Below are positions 32,712 to 41,320 of a stretch of DNA of 64,000 nt, in pieces (positions within the stretch are counted from its first letter, which is position 1; each line of letters begins with the position of its first letter). A model generated the notes under the pieces. That model was given only the letters and a program-made list of their open reading frames with translations. It ran no database searches and had not been told where the DNA came from. The DNA is from Streptomyces cinnabarinus. Lineage in GTDB: Bacteria > Actinomycetota > Actinomycetes > Streptomycetales > Streptomycetaceae. Both the position numbers and the translations under genes were made by a program. Location of the stretch: contig NZ_CP114413.1 of the NCBI RefSeq assembly GCF_027270315.1, forward strand, positions 5,332,001-5,396,000, given 5' to 3'.

Positions 32712-33517
32712 CCGCCACGACCCTCACCGCGCCCGTCAGCGCGTCGGGCCGGGTCCGGCCGCTCGCCGGACTCCAGCAGACCTTCACCATGGCCTGGCGC
32801 AGTCTGGTCGCGGTCAAGCACAACCCGCTCGAACTGGTCGACTACAGCATCACGCCGATCATGTTCGTGTTCCTGTTCACCTATGTCCTGGGCGGGCAGA
32901 TGGCCGGATCGCCCGAGGCGTATCTGAAGTACGCGCTGCCCGGGATCATCGTGCAGAACACCCTGTTCATGACGATGTACACGGCGATGGCGCTCAACAC
33001 CGACCTCACCAAGGGCGTCTTCGACCGGCTGCGCAGCCTGCCGATAGCCCGCTCGGCGCCGCTGATCGGGCGGATCACCGCCGACCTCGCCAAGCACCTG
33101 TGGGCGCTGCTGCTGATGATCGGGCTCGGACTGCTGCTCGGCTTCCGGGTCACCGGCGGCTTCGGCGGCTTCCTGCTCGGCACCCTGCTGGTGATCGTGT
33201 TCGCGGCGGCCGTGTCCTGGGGCGCGGTGCTGATCGGGATGCTGGCCGGGGACGCGGAGAAGGTGCAGGCGTTCGCCTTCACCCTGATCTTCCCGATCAC
33301 CTTCACCAGCAGCGCCTTCGTCATGGTGGACACCATGCCGGGGTGGCTCCAGGCGTGGAGCGACGTCAACCCGGTGACCCATCTCTCCGACGCCTTCCGG
33401 GGGTTGCTGCTCGGCGGTCCGGTGGCGGAGCCGGTGCTGTGGTCGCTGGTGTGGGCGGCGGGGATAGCGCTCGTGTTCTATCCGCTGGCGATGCGGGCGT
33501 ACCGGGCGAAGACCTGA
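32708..33517 (+). CDS. ABC-2 type exporter permease, DrrB-like
   Basis: Membrane partner of the preceding ATPase. The 269-residue product has about six transmembrane segments and the ABC-2 motif region (LPGIIVQNTLFMTMYTAMAL, about 77-96; DVNPVTHLSDAFRGLLLGG, about 219-237). The start overlaps the ATPase stop (ATGA). A 79-base gap precedes glmS, with no terminator that I recognise. Confidence 0.9.
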   Translation: MTATTLTAPVSASGRVRPLAGLQQTFTMAWRSLVAVKHNPLELVDYSITPIMFVFLFTYVLGGQMAGSPEAYLKYALPGIIVQNTLFMTMYTAMALNTDLTKGVFDRLRSLPIARSAPLIGRITADLAKHLWALLLMIGLGLLLGFRVTGGFGGFLLGTLLVIVFAAAVSWGAVLIGMLAGDAEKVQAFAFTLIFPITFTSSAFVMVDTMPGWLQAWSDVNPVTHLSDAFRGLLLGGPVAEPVLWSLVWAAGIALVFYPLAMRAYRAKT

Positions 33518-33583
33518 GCCGGAACAGCCTGAGAATTTCCGAAATCGGGCACGCTGTGGCCGGTTTGGCGGCCGATTCGATCG

Positions 33584-33596
33584 TAGGCTGCCGCTC
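33584..33596 (+). promoter_or_regulatory. Extended -10 of a leaderless glmS transcript
   Basis: TAGGCT (33584-33589) lies 7 bases before the glmS ATG and no Shine-Dalgarno sequence is present, so transcription probably starts at or next to the A of the ATG. A -35 is not obvious. Confidence 0.5.
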
Positions 33597-35444
33597 ATGT
33601 GCGGAATCGTGGGATACGTGGGGTCGCAGTCGGCGCTCGATGTCGTGATGGCCGGACTGAAGCGGCTGGAGTACCGGGGATACGACTCGGCGGGCGTGGC
33701 CGTGCTCGCGGACGGCGGTCTGGCCTCCGCCAAGCGGGCCGGAAAGCTCGTCAACCTGGAGAAGGAACTGGTCGACCGCCCGCTGCCGAGCGGCTCCACC
33801 GGTATCGGGCACACCCGTTGGGCGACCCACGGCGGGCCCACGGACGCCAACGCGCACCCGCACCTGGACAACGCCGGACGGGTGGCCGTCGTCCACAACG
33901 GCATCATCGAGAACTTCGCGCTGCTGCGGGCTGAGTTGGCGGAGCGCGGCCATGACCTCGCCTCCGAGACCGACACCGAGGTCGTCTCCCATCTGCTCGC
34001 CGAGGAGTTCTCCTCCTGCGCCGACCTCGCAGAGGCGATGCGGCTGGTGTGCCGCCGTCTGGAAGGCGCGTTCACGCTGGTCGCGGTGCACGCGGACGAG
34101 CCGGACGTGGTCGTCGGCGCGCGCCGCAACTCGCCGCTGGTGGTGGGCGTCGGGGAGGGCGAGGCGTTCCTCGCCTCGGACGTGGCCGCGTTCATCGCGC
34201 ACACCCGCTCCGCGCTCGAACTGGGCCAGGACCAGGTGGTCGAGCTGCGCCGGGACGGTGTCACGGTGACCGGCTTCGACGGCAGCCCGGCCGAGGTCAG
34301 CTCGTACCACGTCGACTGGGACGCCTCGGCGGCCGAGAAGGGCGGCTACGACTACTTCATGCTCAAGGAGATCGCCGAGCAGCCCAAGGCGGTCGCCGAC
34401 ACCCTGCTGGGCCGCATCGACACCTCCGGCGCCCTGACCCTCGACGAAGTGCGGATCTCCGCCCCGGAGCTGCGGGAGGTGGACAAGGTCGTCATCGTCG
34501 CCTGCGGCACCGCCTTCCACGCCGGGCTGATCGCCAAGTACGCCATCGAGCACTGGACGCGGATCCCCTGCGAGGTGGAGCTGGCCAGCGAGTTCCGCTA
34601 CCGGGACCCGATCCTGGACGCGCGCTCCCTGGTGATCGCGATCTCCCAGTCCGGCGAGACCATGGACACCCTGATGGCGCTGCGGCACGCCCGGGAGCAG
34701 GGCTCCAGGGTGCTGGCGATCTGCAACACCAACGGCTCGACGATCCCGCGCGAGTCGGACGCGGTGCTGTACACTCACGCGGGCCCGGAGGTCGCGGTCG
34801 CCTCGACGAAGGCGTTCCTGACCCAGTTGGTGGCCTGTTACCTGGTGGCGCTCTACCTCGGCCAGGTGCGCGGCACCAAGTGGGGCGACGAGATCCGGGC
34901 CGTCATCCGGGATCTGGCGGAGATCTCCGGCGCGGTGGAGCGGGTGCTGGAGACCATGGAGCCGGTACGGGCCCTGGCCCGCTCGCTCGCCGGCAAGAAG
35001 ACGGTGCTGTTCCTCGGGCGGCACGTGGGCTACCCGGTGGCCCTGGAGGGCGCGCTGAAGCTGAAGGAGCTCGCCTACATGCACGCCGAGGGCTTCGCGG
35101 CGGGCGAGTTGAAGCACGGCCCGATCGCGCTGATCGAGGACGACCTGCCCGTGGTGGTGGTCGTCCCCTCGCCCCGGGGCCGGTCCGTCCTGCACGACAA
35201 GATCGTGTCCAACATCCAGGAGATCCGGGCCAGGGGTGCCCGGACCATCGTGATCGCGGAGGAGGGCGACGAGGCGGTGGTCCCGTACGCCGACCATCTG
35301 ATCCGTATCCCGGTGACGCCGACGCTGCTCCAACCGCTGGTGGCGACGGTGCCGTTGCAGGTATTCGCCTGCGAACTGGCGACGGCCCGGGGCAACGAGG
35401 TGGACCAGCCGAGGAACCTGGCGAAGTCGGTCACGGTGGAGTAG
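33597..35444 (+). CDS. glmS: Glutamine-fructose-6-phosphate aminotransferase (isomerising)
   Basis: Makes glucosamine-6-phosphate from fructose-6-phosphate and glutamine, the entry to amino-sugar synthesis. The 615-residue product begins MCGIVGYVG, with Cys2 as the glutaminase nucleophile, followed by two SIS domains (about 290-430 and 460-600; SQSGETMDTLMALRHA is visible) and the C-terminal KSVTVE. No glmS ribozyme or structured leader is present; the start appears leaderless. It works with glmM and feeds cell-wall, and possibly exopolysaccharide, synthesis. Confidence 0.97.
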   Translation: MCGIVGYVGSQSALDVVMAGLKRLEYRGYDSAGVAVLADGGLASAKRAGKLVNLEKELVDRPLPSGSTGIGHTRWATHGGPTDANAHPHLDNAGRVAVVHNGIIENFALLRAELAERGHDLASETDTEVVSHLLAEEFSSCADLAEAMRLVCRRLEGAFTLVAVHADEPDVVVGARRNSPLVVGVGEGEAFLASDVAAFIAHTRSALELGQDQVVELRRDGVTVTGFDGSPAEVSSYHVDWDASAAEKGGYDYFMLKEIAEQPKAVADTLLGRIDTSGALTLDEVRISAPELREVDKVVIVACGTAFHAGLIAKYAIEHWTRIPCEVELASEFRYRDPILDARSLVIAISQSGETMDTLMALRHAREQGSRVLAICNTNGSTIPRESDAVLYTHAGPEVAVASTKAFLTQLVACYLVALYLGQVRGTKWGDEIRAVIRDLAEISGAVERVLETMEPVRALARSLAGKKTVLFLGRHVGYPVALEGALKLKELAYMHAEGFAAGELKHGPIALIEDDLPVVVVVPSPRGRSVLHDKIVSNIQEIRARGARTIVIAEEGDEAVVPYADHLIRIPVTPTLLQPLVATVPLQVFACELATARGNEVDQPRNLAKSVTVE

Positions 35445-35555
35445 CGATCACCGCGTCGGCGAGCGTTGGCCAAGAGTTCTACGGGAGTTCGGCCAGGGGT
35501 GTCAGGGTGTGCCGCCGGTAAGTGACCGATGTGACCCCTGATTCCGGAGTGACAC

Positions 35556-36056
35556 ATGACCGTTGCCCTGAAGGCGGCACGGAGACTCGGCGTGCTGCTG
35601 ATCGCGCTCGTTTCCGTCCTGGCCGTGACGCAGTCCCAGGCCCAGGCCGTGACCTACCTCGAACTGACCAACCGCAACTCCATCAAGTGCCTCGCGATTC
35701 CCGGCTCCAGCGAGAGCAACGGCGTGGTTCCGGTCCAGTGGCAGTGCACGGGCAACACCGACCAGCGCTGGGAGCTGCGCAAGGAGGCGGAGAACAGGGT
35801 CCGGCTCGTCAACCAGAACAGCGGCAAGTGCCTTGTCGTCGGCTCGTACACGCCCGGCTCCAAGCCCTTCCAGTACACGTGCAGCACGTCGAACCCGCCC
35901 AGCGAGAGCGACCTCTGGATCCACGACAGCATCGGCCGGCTGCGCAGCATGGAGGCCGACCTCTGTCTCGCCGTCCCCAACTCCAGCACCGCCAACGGCG
36001 TCCAGCTGATCCTGTGGAACTGCAGCCTCAACGACGACCAGCGCTGGTACTACTGA
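35556..36056 (+). CDS. Secreted ricin-type lectin (RICIN domain)
   Basis: 166 residues with a Sec signal (MTVALKAARRLGVLLIALVS..., cleavage probably after SQAQA, about residue 30). The rest is one beta-trefoil of the ricin B family with three repeats; QxW-type motifs occur at DQRWEL and DQRWYY, and four to six cysteines are placed to form the usual disulfides. It has no catalytic domain, so it is probably a carbohydrate-binding protein acting outside the cell. It converges with nnr after 22 bases. The ligand is unknown. Confidence 0.85.
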   Translation: MTVALKAARRLGVLLIALVSVLAVTQSQAQAVTYLELTNRNSIKCLAIPGSSESNGVVPVQWQCTGNTDQRWELRKEAENRVRLVNQNSGKCLVVGSYTPGSKPFQYTCSTSNPPSESDLWIHDSIGRLRSMEADLCLAVPNSSTANGVQLILWNCSLNDDQRWYY

Positions 36057-36078
36057 TCCGCCCGCCGGACGTCCGGGC

Positions 36079-37614
36079 TCAGTCCCGGACGTCCCGCCAG
36101 GCCCGCGCGATCGCCTTCGCCACGTCCTGCGCCCCCACCGGCGCCCCGTCCGCCGCGTACCGCCCGGCCAGCCCGTGCAGATACGCCGCCACGCTCCCCG
36201 CGTCCCGCGCCGGGAGCCCCGCGGCCAGCAGGGATCCGGCCAGGCCCGACAGCACGTCCCCGCTGCCCGCCGTGGCCAGCCAGGAGGTGCCGGTCGCGTT
36301 CACCCGCACCGCTCCCTCCTCGGCCGCCACCAGGGTTGTCGAGCCCTTGAGCAGCACCGTCGCCCGGTACCGCGCCGCCAGCTCCCGCACCGCCGACAGC
36401 CGGGCGCCCTCGACCTCCGCGCGCGCGACACCCAGCAGCGCCGCCGCCTCCCCGGCGTGCGGGGTCATCAGGGTCAGCGCCGTACGCGCCCGTACCGTGT
36501 CCCGGTCCGCGAGCCGGAGTCCGTCCGCGTCGATCAGCACGGGTACGTCCGCCTCCAGCACCTGCGCCACCGTCGCCGCGTCGTCCCCGGCGCCCGGTCC
36601 GACCACCCAGGACTGGACTCGGCCCGCCTTGGCGGGGCCCAGGTCCGACACCAGGGTCTCCGGGAAGCGGGCGAGCACCGCGTCCCCGGCCGGTCCGACG
36701 TACCGCACGGCTCCGGCGCCGCCGTGCAGGGCGCCCGCGACCGCCAGCACCGCGGCGCCGGGGTAGCGCGCGGAACCGGCGGCGATGCCGACCACGCCCC
36801 GCCGGTACTTGTCGCTCTCCGGGCCCGGCACCGGCAGCAGCCGCGCCACGTCCGCGTGCTGAAGGGCCTCCAGCGCGGGCTCCTCCGGCAGGTCGAGGCC
36901 GATGTCGACCAGGCGGACCGTGCCCGCGAAGTCCCGCGCCGGGTCGATCAGCAGCCCCGGCTTGTGGGTGCCGAAGGTGACGGTGAGGTCGGCGCGGATC
37001 GCGGCGCCGTGCACCTGACCGGTGTCCGCGTCGACGCCGCTCGGCAGGTCGACGGCGATCACGGCGGCCCGGGAGCGCTCGGCGGCCTCGGCGAGCCGCG
37101 CGGCGTCGGGCCGCAGCCCGCCCTTGCCGCCGATGCCCACGATGCCGTCCAGCACCAGATCGGCCCGCTCGATGAGCACCTCGGCCGCTGTGGGGCCGGC
37201 CGGGCCGCCTGCCGGGCGTTCGGCCGGGTCGCTCGCGCTGCCCCCCGCCGGTCGATCCGCCGCGCCCTCCGTCGCCCCTGCCGCCCGGCCTCCCGCCGGG
37301 CTGTGCACCGTCGTGCCGCCCGCCCTGCGCAGCGCCGCCAGCCCGCCCGCGTGCGCCCGCTCCGGTGCCAGCAGCAGCGCCGTCACACCCGCGCCGCGGC
37401 GGGCCAGCCGGGCCCCCGCGTACAACGCGTCACCGCCGTTGTCGCCGCTGCCGACCAGCAGCACGACGCGGCTGCCGTACACCCGGCCGAGCAGGTCCGC
37501 CGAGGCCACGGCGAGTCCGGCCGCCGCCCGCTGCATCAGCGTGCCCTCGGGCAGCCGTGCCATCAGCTGCCGTTCCGTCGCCCTGACCGTCTCCACGCCG
37601 TACGCAGTCCGCAT
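36079..37614 (-). CDS. nnr: Bifunctional NAD(P)H-hydrate epimerase / dehydratase
   Basis: Repairs hydrated NAD(P)H: the N-terminal domain epimerises and the C-terminal domain dehydrates with ADP. I chose the ATG at 37614 (511 residues, MRTAYGVETVRATERQLMAR). The N-terminal domain has GSGDNGGD (55-62); the C-terminal domain starts near residue 235 and has the AGSGDVLSG motif. Residues 106-143 are a low-complexity Pro/Ala/Gly insertion with repeated RPAGG units, not part of the fold. It lies 22 bases downstream of acpS on the same strand. Confidence 0.93.
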   Translation of the reverse strand: MRTAYGVETVRATERQLMARLPEGTLMQRAAAGLAVASADLLGRVYGSRVVLLVGSGDNGGDALYAGARLARRGAGVTALLLAPERAHAGGLAALRRAGGTTVHSPAGGRAAGATEGAADRPAGGSASDPAERPAGGPAGPTAAEVLIERADLVLDGIVGIGGKGGLRPDAARLAEAAERSRAAVIAVDLPSGVDADTGQVHGAAIRADLTVTFGTHKPGLLIDPARDFAGTVRLVDIGLDLPEEPALEALQHADVARLLPVPGPESDKYRRGVVGIAAGSARYPGAAVLAVAGALHGGAGAVRYVGPAGDAVLARFPETLVSDLGPAKAGRVQSWVVGPGAGDDAATVAQVLEADVPVLIDADGLRLADRDTVRARTALTLMTPHAGEAAALLGVARAEVEGARLSAVRELAARYRATVLLKGSTTLVAAEEGAVRVNATGTSWLATAGSGDVLSGLAGSLLAAGLPARDAGSVAAYLHGLAGRYAADGAPVGAQDVAKAIARAWRDVRD

Positions 37615-37636
37615 GGGGTCGAGTCTCTCGTGCCCC

Positions 37637-38008
37637 TCAGCCTTCCGCGACCACCACCGCGGAGGCCACGCCCGCGTCGTGACTGAGCGACACATGCCAG
37701 GCCCGTACGCCGAGTTCCGCCGCGCGGGCCGCCACCGTCCCCGTCACCCGCAGCCGCGGCTGCCCGCTGTCCTCGACGTACACCTCCGCGTCCGTCCAGT
37801 GCAGCCCCGCCGGGGCGCCGAGCGCCTTGGCCAGCGCCTCCTTCGCCGCGAACCGCGCGGCCAGCGAGGCGACTCCGCGCCGCTCCCCGCTCGGCAGCCA
37901 CAACTCGCTGTCCAGGAACAGCCGCCCCGCCATCCCGGGCGTGCGCTCCAGGGACGCCGCGAACCGGTCGATCTCCGCCACGTCGATACCGACCCCGATG
38001 ATGCTCAT
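37637..38008 (-). CDS. acpS: Holo-[acyl-carrier-protein] synthase
   Basis: Transfers 4'-phosphopantetheine from CoA to acyl carrier protein. The ATG at 38008 gives 123 residues (MSIIGVGIDVAEIDRFAASL); a longer open frame upstream is not family sequence. Asp9 in GIDVAEIDR and Glu in RFAAKEALAKALG are the magnesium ligands of the family. It is grouped with nnr (22-base gap) and is divergent from alr. Functionally it depends on the CoA pathway that includes coaA in this window. Confidence 0.95.
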   Translation of the reverse strand: MSIIGVGIDVAEIDRFAASLERTPGMAGRLFLDSELWLPSGERRGVASLAARFAAKEALAKALGAPAGLHWTDAEVYVEDSGQPRLRVTGTVAARAAELGVRAWHVSLSHDAGVASAVVVAEG

Positions 38009-38123
38009 GCCGAGCACCCTATGACCGGCGGGTGATACGTCCGGGTGACCCCGGCCACTCGGCACGCCCCGCCGTCCGGGGCTCGGCTCGGCCGTCGGAC
38101 CCCTCTGAGACACTGGGGGCGCC

Positions 38124-39311
38124 ATGACTGAAACTGCTGCCCTGCGGACCGCGCCCCTGCGGGCCCGCGCCGAGATCGATCTGGCCGCCGTGCGCGCCAA
38201 TGTGCGGGCCCTGCGCGCCCTGGCGCCGGGCGCCGCCCTGATGGCCGTCGTGAAGTCCGACGGCTACGGCCACGGCGCGGCGCAGTGTGCCCGCGCGGCC
38301 GTCGAGGCGGGGGCGACCTGGCTGGGCACCGCCACTCCGGAGGAGGCCCTCGTCCTGCGGGCGAGCGGTGGGCTGCCGGACGACGTGCGGATCATGTGCT
38401 GGCTGTGGACGCCGGGCGGCCCCTGGCGGGAGGCGATCGAGGCGCGCCTCGATGTGTCGGTGAGCGGGATGTGGGCGCTGACGGAGGTCACCGCCGCCGC
38501 CCGCGAGGCCGGGCGCCCCGCGCGTGTGCAGCTCAAGGCGGACACCGGGCTCGGCCGCGGCGGCTGCCAGCCCGGCGACGACTGGGCCGAGCTGGTCCGC
38601 GAGGCGCTCGCCGCCGAGGGCGCGGGACTCGTCCGGATCACCGGGCTCTGGTCGCACTTCGCCTGCGCCGACGAACCGGGACACCCCTCCATCGACGCCC
38701 AGCTCGACCGCTTCCGGGAGATGGTCGCGTACGCCGAGGAGCGGGGCGTACGCGCCGAGGTGCGGCACATCGCCAACTCGCCCGCCACCCTGACCCGTCC
38801 GGACAGCCACTTCGACCTGGTACGGACCGGGATCGCCCTGTACGGCATCTCGCCCAGTCCCGAACTGGGCACCCCCGCCGACTTCGGACTGCGGCCGGTG
38901 ATGACGCTGTCCGCGTCCGTCGCCCTGGTCAAGCACGTGCCCGGCGGTCACGGCGTCAGCTACGGGCACAAGTACACCACCGCGGGTGAGACCACCCTTG
39001 GACTCATCCCCGTCGGGTACGCGGACGGTGTCCCGCGGCACGCCTCCTCCGCCGGTCCGGTGCTGGTCGGCGGCAAGTGGCGGACGATCGCCGGACGGGT
39101 CGCGATGGACCAGTTCATCGTGGACCTGGGCGGCGACGAACCCGAGCCGGGGGAGCGCGCGGTGCTGTTCGGGCCCGGCGACGGCGGTGAACCCACCGCC
39201 GAGGACTGGGCGCAGGCCGCCGGCACCATCGCGTACGAAATCGTCACCCGGATCGGATCCCGTGTTCCCCGCGTCTATGTGAACGAAGGCCAGCCTGACA
39301 GTCGGCACTAG
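38124..39311 (+). CDS. alr: Alanine racemase
   Basis: PLP enzyme making D-alanine for peptidoglycan. The 395-residue product carries Lys44 in AVVKSDGYGHG for PLP, and the catalytic tyrosine region GVSYGHKYT. The length is normal. It is followed by a hydrolase gene after 21 bases and then tsaE, a conserved actinobacterial arrangement. No ribosome-binding site is clear; GACACT lies 9 bases before the ATG, so a very short leader is possible. Confidence 0.97.
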   Translation: MTETAALRTAPLRARAEIDLAAVRANVRALRALAPGAALMAVVKSDGYGHGAAQCARAAVEAGATWLGTATPEEALVLRASGGLPDDVRIMCWLWTPGGPWREAIEARLDVSVSGMWALTEVTAAAREAGRPARVQLKADTGLGRGGCQPGDDWAELVREALAAEGAGLVRITGLWSHFACADEPGHPSIDAQLDRFREMVAYAEERGVRAEVRHIANSPATLTRPDSHFDLVRTGIALYGISPSPELGTPADFGLRPVMTLSASVALVKHVPGGHGVSYGHKYTTAGETTLGLIPVGYADGVPRHASSAGPVLVGGKWRTIAGRVAMDQFIVDLGGDEPEPGERAVLFGPGDGGEPTAEDWAQAAGTIAYEIVTRIGSRVPRVYVNEGQPDSRH

Positions 39312-39332
39312 TCCGGCGAAGAGGAGCGGTAC

Positions 39333-40550
39333 GTGAGCGAGAGCAGTGCGGAGGCCGTCGCGGCCGTCGCCTCCGCCGGGAACTGGCGCCGGGCGACCGG
39401 TATCGCGGGCGCCGCGATAGGCGTGGTCGCCGCGGGCGCCGCTGCCGGTGTCGCCATAGAGCGGCTCACCGTCGGCCGGGGGATGCGGCAGAAGGCCCGC
39501 CTCGCGCTCGACTCGGCGGGCCCGTACGGCGCGCTGCGCGGCATGCCCGGAAAGGCGCGGTCCGACGACGGCACCGAGCTGTACTACGAGGTCGACGACG
39601 TCGAGCCCGAGGGCGGTCCCGCCCCGCGCCGGCGCCGGCTCTTCGGACGCAAGGCCCCGGCCCCGGTCACCGTCGTCTTCAGCCACGGCTACTGCCTCAG
39701 CCAGGACTCCTGGCACTTCCAGCGGGCGGCGCTGCGCGGCGTCGTCCGCACCGTGCACTGGGACCAGCGCAGCCACGGCCGGTCGGAGCGCGGGGTGGCG
39801 CAGGTCCAGGACGGGGTGCCGGTCGACATCGAGCAGCTCGGCCGGGATCTGAAGGCGGTCATCGACGCGACGGTGCCGGAGGGGCCGATCGTGCTCGTCG
39901 GGCACTCCATGGGCGGCATGACCGTGATGGCGCTGGCCGACCAGTACCCCGAGCTGATCCGCGACCGGGTCGTCGCCGTCGCCCTCGTCGGCACGTCCTC
40001 GGGGAAGCTCGGCGAGGTCAACTTCGGGTTGCCCGTCGCGGGTGTCAACGCGGTACGGCGGGTGCTGCCCGGTGTGCTGAAGGCGCTCGGGCAGCGGGCC
40101 GAACTGGTGGAGCGGGGGCGCCGGGCGACCGCGGACCTGTTCGCCGGGATCATCAAGCGGTACTCCTTCGCCTCCCGGGACGTCGACCCGGCGGTGGCGC
40201 GGTTCGCCGAACGGATGATCGAGGCCACGCCGATCGACGTGGTCGCCGAGTACTACCCGGCCTTCGCCGACCACGACAAGACCGAGGCGATCGCCCACTT
40301 CGCCCGGCTGCCGGTGCTGGTGCTGGCCGGGGTCAAGGACCTGGTCACCCCCAGCGAGCACAGCGAGGCGATCGCCGACCTGCTCCCCGACGCCGAACTG
40401 GTGCTCGTCCCGGACGCCGGGCATCTGGTGATGCTGGAACACCCGGAAGTGGTCACCGACCGTCTCGCCGACCTGCTCACCCGCGCGGGGGCGGTGCCCG
40501 CAGGGGCTACCGTGGGGGGCTATGGAAGCAGCACCGCACAACCAGGCTGA
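39333..40550 (+). CDS. Membrane-anchored alpha/beta hydrolase
   Basis: 405 residues from GTG with GAGGAGCG upstream. An N-terminal hydrophobic segment (about 22-43) is followed by an alpha/beta-hydrolase fold: oxyanion region FSHGYCLSQDSWHFQ, nucleophile elbow GHSMGG with Ser192, acid in GVKDLVTP and histidine in DAGHLVMLEHP. The substrate is unknown. The gene is part of alr-hydrolase-tsaE and its end overlaps the tsaE start by 29 bases, so translation is coupled. Confidence 0.85.
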   Translation: MSESSAEAVAAVASAGNWRRATGIAGAAIGVVAAGAAAGVAIERLTVGRGMRQKARLALDSAGPYGALRGMPGKARSDDGTELYYEVDDVEPEGGPAPRRRRLFGRKAPAPVTVVFSHGYCLSQDSWHFQRAALRGVVRTVHWDQRSHGRSERGVAQVQDGVPVDIEQLGRDLKAVIDATVPEGPIVLVGHSMGGMTVMALADQYPELIRDRVVAVALVGTSSGKLGEVNFGLPVAGVNAVRRVLPGVLKALGQRAELVERGRRATADLFAGIIKRYSFASRDVDPAVARFAERMIEATPIDVVAEYYPAFADHDKTEAIAHFARLPVLVLAGVKDLVTPSEHSEAIADLLPDAELVLVPDAGHLVMLEHPEVVTDRLADLLTRAGAVPAGATVGGYGSSTAQPG

Positions 40551-41028
40551 GACCGAGCTGACCGTCACCTCTCCCGAGCAGATGCGGGAACTCGGCCGCC
40601 GTCTCGCCAAGCTGCTGCGCGCCGGTGACCTCGTGATGCTCAGCGGGGAACTCGGCGCGGGCAAGACGACGCTGACCCGGGGGCTCGGCGAGGGGCTCGG
40701 GGTCCGGGGCGCCGTCACCTCACCGACCTTCGTGATCGCCCGGGTGCACCCCTCCCTCGGGGACGGGCCGCCGCTGGTCCATGTCGACGCCTACCGCCTG
40801 GCCGGCGGTCTCGACGAGATGGAGGACCTCGACCTCGATGTCTCGCTGCCCGACTCGGTGATCGTCGTGGAGTGGGGCGAGGGCAAGGTCGAGGAGCTGA
40901 CCGAGGACCGGCTCCAGCTCGTCATCCACCGGGCCGTCGGCGACACCACGGACGAGGTACGGCAGGTGACGGTGACCGGGCTCGGGGAGCGCTGGATCGC
41001 GGCGGGGCTGGAGGCGCTGTCCGCCTGA
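40522..41028 (+). CDS. tsaE: tRNA t6A biosynthesis ATPase TsaE
   Basis: ATPase subunit that powers the TsaBD complex in N6-threonylcarbamoyladenosine formation at A37 of ANN-decoding tRNAs. The 168-residue product has Walker A GELGAGKTTLTRG (about residues 42-54), the SPTFVI switch region and HVDAYRL. It starts inside the preceding gene (29-base overlap). The partner genes tsaB and tsaD are 1 kb downstream. Confidence 0.95.
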   Translation: MEAAPHNQAETELTVTSPEQMRELGRRLAKLLRAGDLVMLSGELGAGKTTLTRGLGEGLGVRGAVTSPTFVIARVHPSLGDGPPLVHVDAYRLAGGLDEMEDLDLDVSLPDSVIVVEWGEGKVEELTEDRLQLVIHRAVGDTTDEVRQVTVTGLGERWIAAGLEALSA

Positions 41029-41110
41029 GGTGTCCGGGAACATTCCGACAAGTCGTCGGGAAGATATTGCGTTCGCCGTCCCGGGCGTGGTCACATGGTA
41101 CCCAGCCCGT

Positions 41111-41128
41111 AGTTAGGTGTGCCTAACT
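41111..41128 (+). promoter_or_regulatory. Putative iron box (DtxR/IdeR-type operator)
   Basis: Perfect inverted repeat AGTTAGG - TGTG - CCTAACT. The core TTAGG-N4-CCTAA matches the inner part of the iron boxes bound by the IdeR/DmdR family (for example TTAGGCTCACCTAA inside the 19-bp box of desferrioxamine genes, from memory). It lies 30 bases before a 52-codon gene. The match is partial over the full 19 bp, so zinc- or other metalloregulators are alternatives. Confidence 0.55.
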
Positions 41129-41158
41129 ACCTCCGCCCCCGGCTCCCAGGAGGCGTCC

Positions 41159-41317
41159 ATGTCGGCCACGGAACGGGACACCGACCGGCTCCAGCCGCTG
41201 CCCCGAGTGTCCATGCGCGATCTGCTGGCGGCAGGCGCCGCGGCAACCGCCGTATCGACCCCGCCGCGCGCTCCGGAACAGAGCACCGCGCCGGCGCAGG
41301 AACGTAAAGCGGCCTGA
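41159..41317 (+). CDS. Small 52-residue protein behind an iron-box-like site
   Basis: Supported by a strong AGGAGG ribosome-binding site 6 bases before the ATG and ordinary streptomycete codon use. The protein (MSATERDTDRLQPLPRVSMR...) has an acidic/basic N-terminus, one short Ala-rich helix (DLLAAGAAATAVS) and a Pro/Gln-rich tail; it has no signal or membrane segment that I would trust. I do not recognise it. It ends 3 bases before the stop of the converging gene. The operator 30 bases upstream suggests metal-dependent expression. Confidence 0.6.
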   Translation: MSATERDTDRLQPLPRVSMRDLLAAGAAATAVSTPPRAPEQSTAPAQERKAA

Positions 41318-41320
41318 TCC

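Noticed and set aside
33518..33596. glmS ribozyme
   Set aside because: Only 79 bases upstream, no matching structure, and the transcript is probably leaderless.
31583..34264. 893-codon minus-strand open frame over the ABC exporter and glmS
   Set aside because: Covers three clear plus-strand features; sequence is Ser/Arg/Pro-rich shadow.
35522..36766. 414-codon plus-strand frame running through the lectin and into nnr
   Set aside because: Out of frame with the lectin, which has a proper signal peptide and QxW motifs.
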